Assembly: GCA_963920765.1 (NCBI GenBank)
Contig: OY987246.1
Location: 8,000,501-8,064,500, forward strand
DNA: 64,000 nt
Direction of reading: 5' to 3'
DNA from: Ulota crispa
Taxonomy: Eukaryota; Streptophyta; Bryopsida; Orthotrichales; Orthotrichaceae
Below the pieces are notes generated by a model. It saw nothing but the letters and a program-made list of their open reading frames with translations. It ran no database searches and was not told where the DNA came from. Positions 12,242 through 24,349 of this stretch are shown piece by piece; the first letter of the stretch is position 1; each line of letters opens with the position of its first letter. The translations under genes and the position numbers were made by a program.

Positions 12242-12931
12242 TATAATTGATATATACAACTAAAGGACAAGCCCATGGTTGTTATGCTAGTTGAAAATTG
12301 TTATGGTTGTGAGGTAGTCGAGGTCCTAAAGCCATGGTTGGTGGGAGTAGTGGGCCCCAGTGTGCAAGGAGATTTTGAGCTTTTTTAGCTAAAAGCCTAC
12401 ATTTCTCATTTTCATCTGATTTTTATAATGGATGCATTGGCTATTCTCCATATACCTATACTATAATTGGAAATTTTTCAAAAATTTAGTTAATTTTTAG
12501 CCGATTTATTTAGATAGCAATCAATTTTTTGCACATTTCATTCAGTTGACTTTCTATTGTTTTTTGGCTCTCCCCTTTCAGTGATGGGCCCCTCATCCGC
12601 TCCTTGTCTCTCTCACCAAACCCTAAAACTAAAACCTTGTACTAGAACTCACGCTCTAGCTAAATAAATCAGCTAAAAATCAATTAAATTTTTGAAAAAT
12701 TTCCAATTATAGTATAGGTATATGGAGAATAGCCGGTGCATCCATTATAAAAATCAGATGAAAATGAGAAATGTAGACTTTTAGCTAAAAAAGCTCAAAA
12801 TCTCCCTGCACACTGGGGCCCACTACTCCCACCAACCATGGCTTTAGGACCTCGACTACCTCACAACCATAACAATTTTCAACGAGCATAACAACCATGG
12901 GCTTGTCCTTCATTTGTATATATCAATTATT
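12242..12931. mobile_element. Large near-perfect palindrome (foldback element)
   Basis: The left arm (about 12242-12517) and right arm (about 12657-12931) are inverted copies of about 275 bp with only scattered differences. They share blocks such as GGACAAGCCCATGG, CCTAAAGCCATGGTTGGTGG and CATATACCTATACTATAATT. The loop of about 140 bp is unrelated sequence. The ends read ATAATTGATATATACAA in both arms. High arm identity suggests recent origin or gene conversion. It has no gene, and the superfamily is unknown because the target duplication is unclear. Confidence 0.85.
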
Positions 12932-13427
12932 ATTTACCTGATCTATAAAAATCTTTAAATATAGAAGTCACCTATGCACGATATAGAAGCCTTGTGAATA
13001 GTTGGTAATAAAATACATAAGATTATAAAAATAGAAACAAGAAAATAATGTAAATTTGTTTTAGTAACGATTGAATACAAGTAAGTTAAATCTTTATAAG
13101 AACAAGAAGGTGAGGGCTCATGGGACAAAACAAGCCTTGATTGACTAATTAAATAAATCAAAAATTAAAATAGAAATTTATTCTTATATTTATTCAATTG
13201 ATCACACGACTTATTTATTTCAAATGTTTTTTTATTTTTAAAGAAATTACTTGCTTAAACCAATTACTAAGTTTCTTTGTTTCTCTGAAGATGCCTTGCT
13301 CTATGGTCAATTGACTTGCCATGATTATGGAGTTAAATTCTAGATGAACTTGTGACTTGCCAAAGTGGTAGTTCTCATACCAAGCAATCTTTGTCTCTTT
13401 CTTCCCTAATGTATTCATTCCTTGTCA
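12932..13427. other. AT-rich DNA, nothing recognised
   Basis: This stretch lies between the palindrome and the next TTAA element. No gene or repeat was seen. Confidence 0.35.
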
Positions 13428-13785
13428 TTAACCCTTAAACGTTGGGCTCATCTCTGTGCCCAGCCCGCTACAGTGACTTCTACAGTGTTTTTCAAAGATT
13501 TTAGAACTATGATTGGTGTAACAAGTGCCCATCTAGCTATATAAGTGAACAATACAAGCTGACCTCACAAAAATTGTAGGAAGGGCAATATGGATCTTCT
13601 CACAATTTGGATTGTTTAAAAATATGAGTGTATTTGATGAGTTTTATTTTTGCCTCCCATGATGGAGCATGTGATTATGATCACTTCTGGGAAAAATTAG
13701 ATGAAAATTTGCTTTCTTCTGCCGTACAAAGTGATTTTTCATAGGCAAAGGACAAAAAACGTCCTTCTGGACGTTTAGGGGTTAA
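13428..13785. mobile_element. TTAA-bounded MITE, short form
   Basis: This 358-bp element is bounded by TTAA at 13428-13431 and 13782-13785. The left end reads TTAACCCTTAAACGTTGGG and the right end GGACGTTTAGGGGTTAA. The ends are inverted over about 15 bp, followed by a small hairpin near the right end (AACGTCC...GGACGTT). It resembles the element at 61459-61832 in length, right end and several interior blocks. Confidence 0.78.
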
Positions 13786-13819
13786 ATGTCTTGAGTTTTG
13801 TGTTTGTCTTTGCAACTTT

Positions 13820-14580
13820 TTAACCCTTGAGCACCCATGCCATATTCACCAAAATCAAGGTTTTGGGAGACCTACAACTGTGATGTATTGTATCTTAGTC
13901 AATCGGATGTTCCACAAAAAGTGACTATTGAGAATAGTGGAAAACCTACTTAGAAATGGCTTGCAAATGTTGGGAAGAGTTGACCATGGGAGACCAGAGA
14001 TTATAACATTTGATCAAACAACATGTGATGACAAATTCTCATTTTTTGGTAAGCAATTGCTTTTTGATGATTATTGCAAAATTCTATAAGCCGGCCCTTG
14101 ATTCATCTTAAATTTTGTGAGTAGCAAGATTACATGTGAATGCACACACTTGTAAGTTATTGAAGATTTCACTTTTTTATGTCAAGTTTTAGGGCTTCAA
14201 ATTGCTATTGCACAAAAAACAATGACCGGTACAATTGTGACAGTTGCCATAATAAGGGTATAGAACATGCTTGAACCCTTGCCAACAAATTTCCCGCTAC
14301 CACAAAGCACACACAAGGAAGCTTGCAAGGGATATTGACCTCTTGCAGCCTGTAAAATGTTGCTTGCCACCACGCCCCATATGGTGTTTCACCTAATCAA
14401 ATCTCTTGCAAAACTTGTACAACATCTGACTTTCCTTGCCATTTCTCCATTGGCATGGACAACTTGAATGCCTTCATAGTTGTAGTTTATAGCAAGATCA
14501 AAAAATTAAATCCGGTTCCTCAAATAGGCATTTGAAATCTCCAATGACAGGCTACTGTCGCTAGGGCGCTCAGGGGTTAA
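13820..14580. mobile_element. TTAA-bounded MITE
   Basis: This 761-bp element is bounded by TTAA at 13820-13823 and 14577-14580, with ends TTAACCCTTGAGCACCC and GGGCGCTCAGGGGTTAA. The first dozen bases and the G(A)GC blocks are mirrored. It lies only 34 bp after the preceding TTAA element. It has no coding potential. The sequence around its left end recurs in a decayed piece at about 55605. Confidence 0.75.
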
Positions 14581-15848
14581 AGCATGCAAGCATTCATCCC
14601 ATATTTCAATACTCAAATTATGATTAAAAACATGTTTTCAATTATTTTAGTGTGACATACGTTTATATTATACTGGAAAAAAAAATCTCAACTCAATTAT
14701 GACCAATAAACACACTTGACAGTGGTTCATGTCACTCTCTTAAGTTCATAAAACCATGCATGCACAAGTATAATTTTTGAGCATAGAAAATGTTACCCAT
14801 TTAAGAATCTCTAAGCATTGTTTTTGGAGGCTCTACATGAGGCGTTCAAAAGTGATTGAAAGGAAATCAAGCCTCCTTCCTTAGCAATTTGGAATGGTAT
14901 GGGAACGGACAGAGCTTGTTTGGAGATCATGAATTGAATTGGGGTTGCAAAGGACTTCATTCCTTGTGGCAATGAGGGCTCAATTTGCCCTGGCCAGGGT
15001 TTTATTTGTTGACAACCAAAACACATTTTGGTGCAATTGGGAGTGGCCCCTCCATTTTTCCACCTACATGTTGTCAACAATTGAGATTTGGTCGCTAGCA
15101 GAAAAAACCCTACCCCTGGCCTTAGGCTAGGGTGGTGTATGAGAACCCTACAAATAGTTGATTAGTTGAGTAGTATCAATATATTGAAAAGACTAGATAA
15201 CTTAAAAGTAGAATGTCATGAAGAGAAACAACATGCCTCTTTGAGTGGCTAAGAATGTTGGTTCTTTCACAATTTCTTAAAACAGCTTTAAAATAGAGAT
15301 AATTTAATATTCCTCACATGGGGGTCTAGAATTATAAATAAATAAATAAATAAATATAACAATAATGAGAAGCCTTGTATTATGAAATACAAGTTTAGGT
15401 ACATGTTGTATCAATAAAGATAACAAGAAATATTCACGTAATAAGTATTTTCTACAATAACAATCTTATCATAAAAATATGGTCAAACATTTAAACTATG
15501 TGTGATTGATTGACTTTCAAACCGTCAACCTAATTCAAAGTAAAGCCTTAGTGTAAAATATTTTAAGTATGTACCCTTCTCTCCTCTTTTGGTCCTTTGC
15601 TAAAACGACTTTAGTGTAAACTACTTTATGCATGTATCCTTCTCTCCCTTGTTGGTCCTTTGCTAAAAAGTCAAACGAGTCATTGGAAGTTGCACCACAA
15701 CACTCCCTCAGCCATCAAAATAAGTAATTGAAAAGGACGTATTCTTTTATATCTATTTAAATTTACAAATGAATGCGACTTTAAATTGTCCGTGGTGATA
15801 ATCTTTGACAGTTCCATAATTGAGGACAGCAATTATGTAAGTTGAATT
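14581..15848. other. Gene-free DNA with small simple repeats
   Basis: An AAAT microsatellite lies at about 15333-15357. A segment of about 64 bp ending in GGTCCTTTGCTAAAA is duplicated in tandem at about 15546-15672. No gene was recognised. Confidence 0.5.
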
Positions 15849-16170
15849 ATGGGGATGGGGGGCATGAGAATGGGGGGCATGGAGATGGGGGGCATGGAGA
15901 TGGGGGACATGGAGATGGGGGGCATGGAGATGGGGGGCATGGAGATGGAGGACATGAAGATGGGGGACATGGAGATGGGGGGCATGGAGATGGGAGGCAT
16001 GAAGATGGGGGGCATGGAGATGGGGGACATGGAGATGGGGGGCACAAGAGGACATGGATGGGAGGCATGGGGGGACAAGGATGTAGGGATGGGGCAGCAA
16101 GGTTATGGAGAGACATGGAGGGCGTGGGGATGGAGAGGCATGGGACATGGAAATGGGAGGTCACAAAGAT
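15849..16170. repeat. 15-bp minisatellite
   Basis: About 13 clean units of GGGGGCATGGAGATG run to about 16044, then decay to about 16170. The unit is a multiple of three and lacks stops in several frames, so it produces artificial open frames on both strands (methionine/glycine, histidine/glycine and proline/cysteine repeats). Nothing suggests that any of these is translated. Confidence 0.9.
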
Positions 16171-16375
16171 GGGAGGAACAAGGTTTTGCATCACCCCATC
16201 AGTATGACACGTAAGAAAGACTTGTATGTAAATAACATGCATACATGTTACTCATTGCATTATGAGTAAAACATGGAGGTAATTGCACTAGTATTACAAC
16301 ACACTGATGTGATAAATTTTCTTTGTCATCATTATATACCTAAAAAACATGTCCCATCTAAATTCCAAGGTCAAA

Positions 16376-16595
16376 TTAACCCCGGAACGGCCCATCAGCC
16401 ATCTATGGCCATATGTACAACCGTATTTGAGTTACACTAAGGGCTTTCCAAAAAAAATTAAGCATCCACCATTGTACAACCCTTCAATATGTATGGTTGT
16501 AACACTTGATTTTCAGCTAATTCAAACTTCTGAATATTGGTAGCAACCATATTTGGTACCGTATCTCTAGAGCCCGAGGGCCCTTCAGGGGTTCA
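16376..16595. mobile_element. Short TTAA-bounded element, partly decayed
   Basis: A 220-bp piece starts with TTAACCCCGGAACGGCCC and ends with GGGCCCTTCAGGGGTTCA. The ends are mirrored and the right TTAA has changed to TTCA. It is probably a small member of the TTAA MITE group. Confidence 0.6.
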
Positions 16596-17157
16596 TACAA
16601 GCAAATACATGATATAATCTAGGGTGTGAATGTAACGAAGACGAAGTTGAAAGAAAAATAGATTTCCATCACTGTAATATTCACTATATCTAGAGTATTA
16701 CATAATCTTTGATTCTTGGCGGGCCGGAGATCAATGCCCATCTCTTTTGGCACGGGGGAATCGAGTCTGACCTACTCAACAGTATTCTCGATGAGAAGCT
16801 CTGCATTGTATTCGTCAGTAAGCTACGCGGCGAAAGATGTAATCTCTTCATGCAGGCAGCTCTCAAAGTTCACTCGTTGTACTCTTGGCAGAAGAAGAGA
16901 ACCTCCTCTGTCAATGGATGAGCTGCAATGTGCTAGACATGCTAAGATATTGATAGCTGCGCCCGAAATCTCAAAATACGTTACAAAGCCATCCCTCAAT
17001 GGCATGCCGGTAATTGCTAAAAATACATCGTTCTGCGAACGTCCAATGTCAACAGCATCCAAAGCTAAACCTTGCTTTTGCAAGTTCACAGCAGAGGTTA
17101 AGGATTGCTTATTTATGTGCATATAATTCTCACTAAAGTGTCCCACAATTACACCCA
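16596..17157. other. Downstream region of the thioesterase gene
   Basis: This sequence of higher GC immediately follows the thioesterase stop and probably includes its 3' UTR. Open frames of 118 and 136 codons lie on opposite strands here, but neither resembles a known protein. Confidence 0.4.
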
Positions 17158-19431
17158 TCAGGTTTTTAAGCGAGTCCAAGTAGTGCGTCCTTTGTTGATC
17201 TCTTGGCCATCCTGGTTCCTAATGACGTGAACAAACCGTTCCTCTATCGGCTCTACCGTGGATCCAGCTACGGAGGCACCATTATCATTAGAAAGTTCTG
17301 CCTTTGCCCTGGATTCCAGAGTATCACACGTTTGCACCTCTCGACGATATTCGAGTGTGATCTTGCGAATTTCGTGACTTTCTCTAAACTCCAAAGGTAA
17401 ACTCTGCATGAACGAGCACAAACCTCAATCAAACCACCGGGAAAACATGTAATCATCACTCACCTTACCTCACAAGACCTACACCTTATTCCACATTCTC
17501 TACCACTGCCGTTCACAGAAGTACAGCACGCATTTTTTACATATTGTAAACCTTCACGAAGGAAGTCGAAGACAAATTCCTAATCAACTAAGAATCAAAT
17601 AAGATATTGGACTGCGCACCTCTACAGTCCAGCTAATGTACTTGACATTGTTGACGTGCTGGTTCATATCAAGATCTCCTTCTGTTGGCTGTACAACGAG
17701 ATCCACACAACCAACGATATTACTATTACAACAAACATGTACCTTCAGGCTTGAAACACTTTGAAAAACGTGGTTATACGCAATACACCGGGTTTGCGGA
17801 TGATAAGAGTAATCAAAATCTACCAATAATTTTCAAGGTTCTTACAGATAGTCCGGTCGTATGAAACTCTGCATCTCCATTGATTTTTGGAATCCGCCCT
17901 GAGCTTGCTTTTATCCGATCTTCTGATAAAGCCCACCTACAAGCAGAACATTCGGCGAAATAAGCTCCCGTAACTAGGGAGTGACACCTCTCTAATAAAT
18001 GGATGCAATCTGCACTTCAGCAAGAAAGAAAAGGCGACAGTGTCTGCCCTTGAATACTTACTGTGGAGGTTCCCTCGCCCATGGAGCAAATTTGGCTCGC
18101 ACAGCGTCCGTAATACGCTGAATAGCTTTTGTGTCCATGTTCATAAGAACCCAAGTACTGGCAACAAAACAATTGCAACCAATCCAAAAAGTGAGGACTT
18201 TCTTTCAAGGAACTAGAAGAGAAAGTGTTTCAACAGGACGCTGGAAATAGACACACATCACTTACTAACTCGAAACCTTCCAGACCTTCTTGACAGCCTC
18301 CACTCATAGTAGCAATTGACAAATCGAAACCAATTTTTCCTTCGATCCTCAAGATGTCATCAAGGACAATTAGTTCTGTCATCTCAATATTACAAGGCAG
18401 GAAGTGAAAGAAACACTACTGACCTTGTTGCAACTGCTATTATTTCCCCAGATTTCACATCCTTCACCGTCCAGTCCCTTCTCACAGCATTTCTTCCCTC
18501 CGTGCAATACCAAGTGTCGACTTCCAAAAGGTCTCTCCTGCATCAAGAAAACTCAGAAAAATCAGAATCAAGATAACCACAAGCGACCATCGAAGAATAT
18601 CCGAACTCGAACAGGTGCTTCTCCGACAGACCTCCAGATGATACCTGTCGAGAATCTGCACGAGTAGCCATTCGAAAAGAACTGTCTGCATAAGAACTTA
18701 CCACCTAGGATACCGGTCAACTTCGATATGCATTCGCGTTGTGACCGTTATCAGACGCTCGTTCGTTCCTGCAAAGGCTCCATAGCCAATCTTCACGACG
18801 TGATTGCAAGCAGCTTCCTGTGGTTGAGAAAATACAACACTAAATCAAAATTCAAGAAACAAGAACCGATTCAGCAGAAGAAGATCGATCATGTGCGAAA
18901 TATAAAAAAAGTATTGACTTCAAGATCGCTAAGATATTCATGATTAGCCTACTTCGATAAAGGAAGGGCGTTAACACTCATTTCAAAGTTCCATAGCCTT
19001 GTCAAAAAGTTTCTGTAAGAAAAGAAAAGCACCTGCAGCAGCGAAGAAAGCATCTCCAACGACATGGTCCTCCGATCGCCGACCTCAGAGAAGCGCACTA
19101 CAAAGCGCTCCCTATAGAAGTGTCCCTCGTCTAAGCTGCCATAGCCAATGTGCTCATTCAACGGAGAATTGCTAATAGTAGGAAACGTCGGCATGTTATA
19201 AGAGCCATTCGGCGATTCGGTCACGGCACTCTCCGTCTGCATTTCGGCGCGCACCTTGCTACTCCTCGCATTCCTCAATACCTGCCAGTGAGGCCGACAT
19301 TGCAGACTTGCCCCCCCTGGCAACCCTACCTTGAGCTGCTGCCGCTCCGTCTTCCAACAGCCTCTCTCGGAGAACCCCGGAATCGTCACACCACACACTC
19401 GCTGCTGAATCAGCGCATTCCCCGCAGCCAT
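17158..19431 (-). CDS. FAT: Acyl-ACP thioesterase (FAT family), 7 exons
   Basis: The enzyme hydrolyses acyl-ACP in the plastid stroma, ending fatty-acid synthesis and releasing free fatty acids. Exons: 19431-19033, 18817-18702, 18537-18424, 18157-18062, 17936-17846, 17688-17620 and 17403-17158; 376 aa. The first 65 or so residues are basic and rich in small residues, fitting a plastid transit peptide. The N-terminal hotdog contains YRERFVVRFSEVG and TTRMHIEVDRYPRW. The C-terminal hotdog has the active-site motif DLDMNQHVNNVKYISW (D279, N281, H283) and the catalytic glutamate E317 in LEYRREV. The cysteine that normally follows this glutamate is valine (V318). The YRERFVVR and ARMHIE-like segments lean towards FATA, while NVKYISW and LEYRRE lean towards FATB. 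The subclass is left open. Confidence 0.92.
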
Positions 19432-20267
19432 AATGATGCCGCTCTTGCTCGAAAACTATCAACCAACACACACACTCGCAATAGGACTATGATCTCAAAT
19501 GCACAAAGACTACAACTACAAGTAAGTTATGATCCGAAATGCACTCCAATAAGCTTTGTCAATGAATCCAAAAAGCAGAACGACGATGCAGTCGAGGCTC
19601 GAGTCCAAAAAATCAGCACATACCAACAAAAACAGAGGTGGCGGCTAAACCGAAGGCGGAGAATACCACCTCCCGACTCCAGAATCGCTGGCAAGACTGT
19701 TACGGCTTGTAATCTCCGCTTGCCAGCGCACCTACGTTCCAGACGCGCGCTGTCTACGAGTAACTTACTAGTTTATAATTTCTGCTTAACAATGGAGGCA
19801 AACCAGAAGAACACAGTGACAACAGGTGGCCTAAAGAGCTCCGTCACTTCGCAACTGCCTCCCTTGCCTACGGAGACCTGGGAAGCATCGAAGGGGGCCG
19901 CAGAGTGTCGCACAGACGCAGACTGGCATTGCTGCGATCACCGGAGGGACACCGCAGGGACACGGCAGGGAGTTGGGCGACTGGGCTGGAGAGAGCGAGG
20001 TGCGAGGAAGTTATTTCTGTGACTGGGCTGCCTGGACGGCCGGACGCCATTGCCGGCCGAGAACGTGCGGCCGCTAAAGCTCCTTCGGGAAACCGGTCAA
20101 AGACCCCGCCGCTTTCAGGCATTCGGGCGGTTTTCTGGAATCTTCTATGTCTTGGCCCGACGTCTGTTCAGCCACAGATTTGTGCGAAATTGCGATGGAC
20201 CAGGGTTTAATTTTTGGTTTTGTCAAGGTAAAGGTAGACATACGCAATTCCTGTCCGGGGAGGTTTT
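19432..20267. promoter_or_regulatory. Upstream region of the thioesterase gene
   Basis: This stretch, GC-richer towards 19600-20200, lies 5' of the thioesterase ATG. It is expected to hold promoter and leader. A 290-codon open frame begins inside thioesterase exon 1 on the opposite strand and runs to about 20022. It has no recognisable domain and is probably chance. Confidence 0.35.
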
Positions 20268-20641
20268 TTAACCCCTACACGTCGAGGAGAACAAAAAGAA
20301 ACGTCCTCTCACCCTGAAAAAAGATTATGTGATTTAAGAAAAAGTTGTTTGTTTTTCATCTGATGTTTTCAAAAGTGGTCATAAACATATGGTTCACCAT
20401 GGAAGACAAAAAATTACCTCATGAGGTGCATTCATTTTTTTTGTAACCTAGATTTTAACAAGATTTAGAAACACGGTGTTAGGTCCCAAGTTGCCCTTAT
20501 TGCAACTTTCATGAGGGCACCATGCACTATTGACTTTTGCAACATTATAAAACAAAATTTTAATGGGTGGCACATGCCAAACCACTATAGAAACCACAGT
20601 AGAGGGTAGGCACGGTCACCCATCCGACGCTTAAAGGTTAA
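20268..20641. mobile_element. TTAA-bounded MITE
   Basis: This 374-bp element has TTAA at 20268-20271 and 20638-20641. The ends are TTAACCCCTACACGTCG and CGACGCTTAAAGGTTAA, mirrored apart from a few changes. No gene lies within it. Confidence 0.68.
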
Positions 20642-21070
20642 AAAACTCGGTACATTTCCTAGTCTTCTCTGATATACTCGGTTTTTTTTTTTTTAAATCG
20701 GTCATGGCCTAGACATGTATTTTTGGTTGGCCAATAACCTTTGTTTTTTTTTCACTCAGTTGATTTCCTAAATTTAAGAAAATATTTTGGTTGAAATTTG
20801 AATTTCAATGTATTGTATCGGATTCTTTTTTCTTACAAAAAGTGGAAACAAATTAATCTTTTGCCTACCATGTGCATGGCATAGCAGAGCAAGACAATGA
20901 TCAAGACATCAAAAACCTATCAAGTTACCCCCAACCAATGCAAACTTTTTTATACTTTAAAAGGATTTATTGTTGATTTTTGTTACTTAAATATCTTTGG
21001 CTGGATTTGAACTAGGTCAAGTCCCACCTTCTTGGGATTGAGCACCACATGTCCTCTAAAGATTGGTGCA

Positions 21071-21183
21071 CCAAGTGCACCTCTTATTGCATTAACCATC
21101 AAGTGCACCTCTTATCGCATTAACTATCAAGTGCACCTCTTATCGCATTAACCATCAAGTGCACCGTTTATCTCATTAACCAT
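21071..21183. repeat. 28-bp tandem repeat, four units
   Basis: Units begin AAGTGCACCTCTTATCGC and end CATTAACCATC, with a few substitutions. The last unit is the most diverged. Confidence 0.85.
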
Positions 21184-21188
21184 TGCAC

Positions 21189-21240
21189 AATCACCCACTC
21201 ACCCACTCACCCACTCATTTACTCATCCACTCACCCACAT
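21189..21240. repeat. 8-bp tandem repeat
   Basis: About six units of CACCCACT with drift (CACTCATT, CATCCACT), directly after the 28-bp array. Confidence 0.75.
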
Positions 21241-21578
21241 GGCCACCTCACCCATGTTTCTTATTTTTAAATTTTTGAACTTTTAGCACCCTATAATTGC
21301 TTGTGAAATAAAAAAACATTTGCTTTTTTTTTAGAAGGTCAAGAAAATTTCCTTATCATGAAAAAGTTCATAGGTTGATTTCCCATAGCTTCAAATTTCA
21401 TTCGGCCAATTTCCTTATCTACAAGTGCACATTTGGCTAAATTTCCGCAAGATGAAATTGTAACTCAGCTAATTTCCTAAAGCCATGTTTTTATGGTTGG
21501 AAGCAAATCCACCAACTTTCATTTTATTTTGGCAATCCTCAAAAAAAAGTTAGCTAACTTGTAACTAAAACTCGGTTC

Positions 21579-21788
21579 TCCCCAAATACTGATTTCCGAC
21601 CACTTAACCTAATGCCGTTCACGTGTTCCCAAAGCGTACATTTGCATTCTAAAATCCAGGCAGGTCATAGATGTCTTATTTTTTGTGGACAAAAGATAAG
21701 ACATTTATGATGTGCCTAGATTTTAGAATGCAAATGTATGCTTTGGGAACACGTGAACGGCGTTAGGTTTAGTGATCAGAATTGGGTA
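21579..21788. repeat. Imperfect 210-bp hairpin
   Basis: Arms of about 95 bp face each other across a loop of under 15 bp. The best-paired part is GCCGTTCACGTGTTCCCAAA and onward through TTTGCATTCTAAAATC. The outer 25 bp pair less well. It could be a small MITE or a small-RNA precursor. Confidence 0.72.
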
Positions 21789-24349
21789 TGTTTGCCTTAA
21801 AGCAACTTGCATCCTAGAATGCAGGCAAGTAAGGAAATTTTAGCTAAAATTGGAACAAATGAATGAGTATATGTATGTTCATCCAAAAAATTGCTAATAT
21901 AAGCTACTTTCATCTAAAATCTAATGAATGGGGATTTTGCTCTTGGAAGGATCTCGCGATTTTGTCCAATTTTTCACACAGGTTTTTCAATGTAATGGTC
22001 GCCAACTAGCTTTCAAGGTAAGGTTTAAACAAAAACTTGCCAAGAAATTAAACGTTGCGATGGACCTCTTCTCTCTCAAGGCTAGGCCACACACAGGCTA
22101 GAAGCCTAGAACTAGCGTTTCAAACCTGCAGTTTGTAAAAAAACAAGTGGTGGATTTTACATGTTTGTGAAAAGCTGATTCTTTGACTTTCTAGGGCCCA
22201 TTTGTCTTGTCTATTCAAAATTGTCAGTTTTGAGAGTTCAAAAACGGGCGTTTCAAATGTCTTGCCCTAGAGTGGTGAAGACTGGAGAGATTATCCTTAG
22301 GTAAACATTAGATGGAATATTAAGAAAAGCAATCATCTTCCAATCTTCCAAAAATACAAGTTACTTCTTTATCTGTTTCAAACTGCCGGTTTTGGACTTA
22401 TGTGGCCTTGGCATCATAGTCTCGTGGCCCCATTTGCACTGGCCCATGGGTTGACAAATCCATCCGTGATTGTTACTAAGTAAGTTATTCAAAATGCATT
22501 TTATGAATTTTTATTTGCGGTGACAAGATACGTCACAAAATGCAAATAAAAAAACCCAAATTTAAACTAAATACACTTGGAAATTATAGAATTCCATTAC
22601 CCATGAGGCCCCACATGGGTATTCTCATCTTTTAGGGATCATGTAGAACCACCTCATTCATTACTTGGAATTGGGAAATGCATCAAGTGGGAAAATCCTT
22701 TTGTTTAACACGTTTCCTACATGTCCAACAAATGTTTTAAAAAAATGATTGTGTGAACTTATGTTAAAGAAGAAAACAAAGCCTCTATTGCTAAGATGCG
22801 TCAAACATGCCAAATGGGCCTTTACAGCAATTACTATAGGAGGAAGGAGGTAATGGTAAAGTTTTACCTCTTTAATACAGTATTTTGTTCACCATCACTT
22901 CTTTACTATCACAGCCTCTATGCCTTCACAACGTTGTGTTCCCACCTATGTTTGGAGAGAACTAGAAGTTAGAATGATGGGAACCATAAAATGAAAGGAA
23001 AATAATTAGTTAAAATTTGAAACTATCTGGATAAAGGTCAAGCAAGGGCAAGCAATTCATGTAAAAACAAAAATCTGATTACAATAGATATAGTGGAGAA
23101 CGTGTGTAAAAAATTAGTTGAATTTCGGAAATGAAGGATAATTATACGTGAAGTTCAAAGATTCCTCAAGAGTTGCTCCTACTATCAGGCTTGTGATGTA
23201 CTTTCTAGCTACTACTTCTAGGCCAATGTAAACCTATGTTTCAAACTCCTTTTGTAATCCAATTCATCCTGCAAACTACCATCTTCTCGTTATATCCAAT
23301 TCAATATCCAAACTTCTATTCCTTAACGATTATAGTTAAGTAAATAAATGGAAAGTCTTCCAGTTCCACAATTGGGAGTAATAAAACTCAGAACAATAAA
23401 TCTTTATACATGAATTCAAAATAATGAAAAGTTTCTAAAAGCTTTTGAGAAATATAAGATCTTTTTGAAGGGAATGTTCTTAAGAAGATTTAAATGGCTA
23501 CACAGAGTGGTGAAGGCCTATTAAAAAAAATCTCATAAAGTATAAGAAGGTCCAATAACAATGAAAGATTTTGAAACTTTTTATACAATACAAACAAAGA
23601 AAGGAATTAAGTGTTTTATTTGAAAGGGAGAAAGAAAATTGAGAACATATCTCTATAACATAGAATTGAGGTTTTAAAACTATTTTTTATATTATAATGC
23701 CACATTTAATTGCCTACGGATTTCCAAAGTCTATAAATAATATCTTAAAATGAATATTTGTTTGCAAAACATTGAAAGATACTTGCAAAACATTGAGACA
23801 CACAAAAAGTCCATTATTACATGAATGTATCATAAACAATTGAACATATCATGATTGTCAAATATCCTTTGTAAAGTTCAACCTCTACATGCCCAAATTG
23901 TCAAAGTGGCAACTTTTGTGATTAACTAAATAGAAATGGAATATTTAAAAGCTTAAAGGGAGATGATCGTATATATAGCAATTTATAAACCATATCTTAT
24001 ATTTTAGAAGCATTGAATTTATGTATTTGAGCTACTATGATTGGATATGAATTTTATTTTTTAGTTGGTTATTGGCATCTTGGCCTTTGAATTGAGCCAT
24101 TGCAAGGGAAACTCAAGGGGGAACCTAATATGCTAGATAGATAATAAACTTGGATAATTGATCTTAGGAAAATATTTTTTCAAAGATGTAGAATTTAACT
24201 AGATTTGAACAATTTGTATATGTATAGACTTTGGGTGCGAGAACATAGGGAGATATCTTAATGTTGAGGGACATAGATCACTAAATGTTTTGCACAAATT
24301 CCAACGTTGGACACATGTTTTGTAACGTACAACTCATTTTCTAATGTAC

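Larger units (their letters stand above)
20642..24349. other. AT-rich gene desert, no gene recognised
   Basis: Apart from the tandem repeats at 21071-21240 and the hairpin at about 21579-21788, this stretch holds only short chance open frames. No protein family was recognised on either strand. Confidence 0.45.

Noticed and set aside
15842-16242. Overlapping open frames of 81-131 codons on both strands with Gly/Met, His/Gly or Pro/Cys repeats.
   Set aside because: They are products of a 15-bp tandem repeat whose length is a multiple of three; every frame without a stop stays open. No start context or homologue supports a protein.
16716-17179. Open frames of 136 (+) and 118 (-) codons just after the thioesterase stop.
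   Set aside because: There is no recognisable domain, both strands are open over the same bases, and the position fits the 3' UTR.
19150-20022. A 290-codon open frame on the plus strand opposite and upstream of the thioesterase first exon.
   Set aside because: It is partly antisense to exon 1, arginine-rich as expected for chance frames in GC-rich DNA, and has no known domain.
20995-21035. GGATTTGAACTAGGTC, resembling a tRNA B box on the minus strand.
   Set aside because: The T-stem does not pair and no acceptor, D or anticodon arm can be folded around it.
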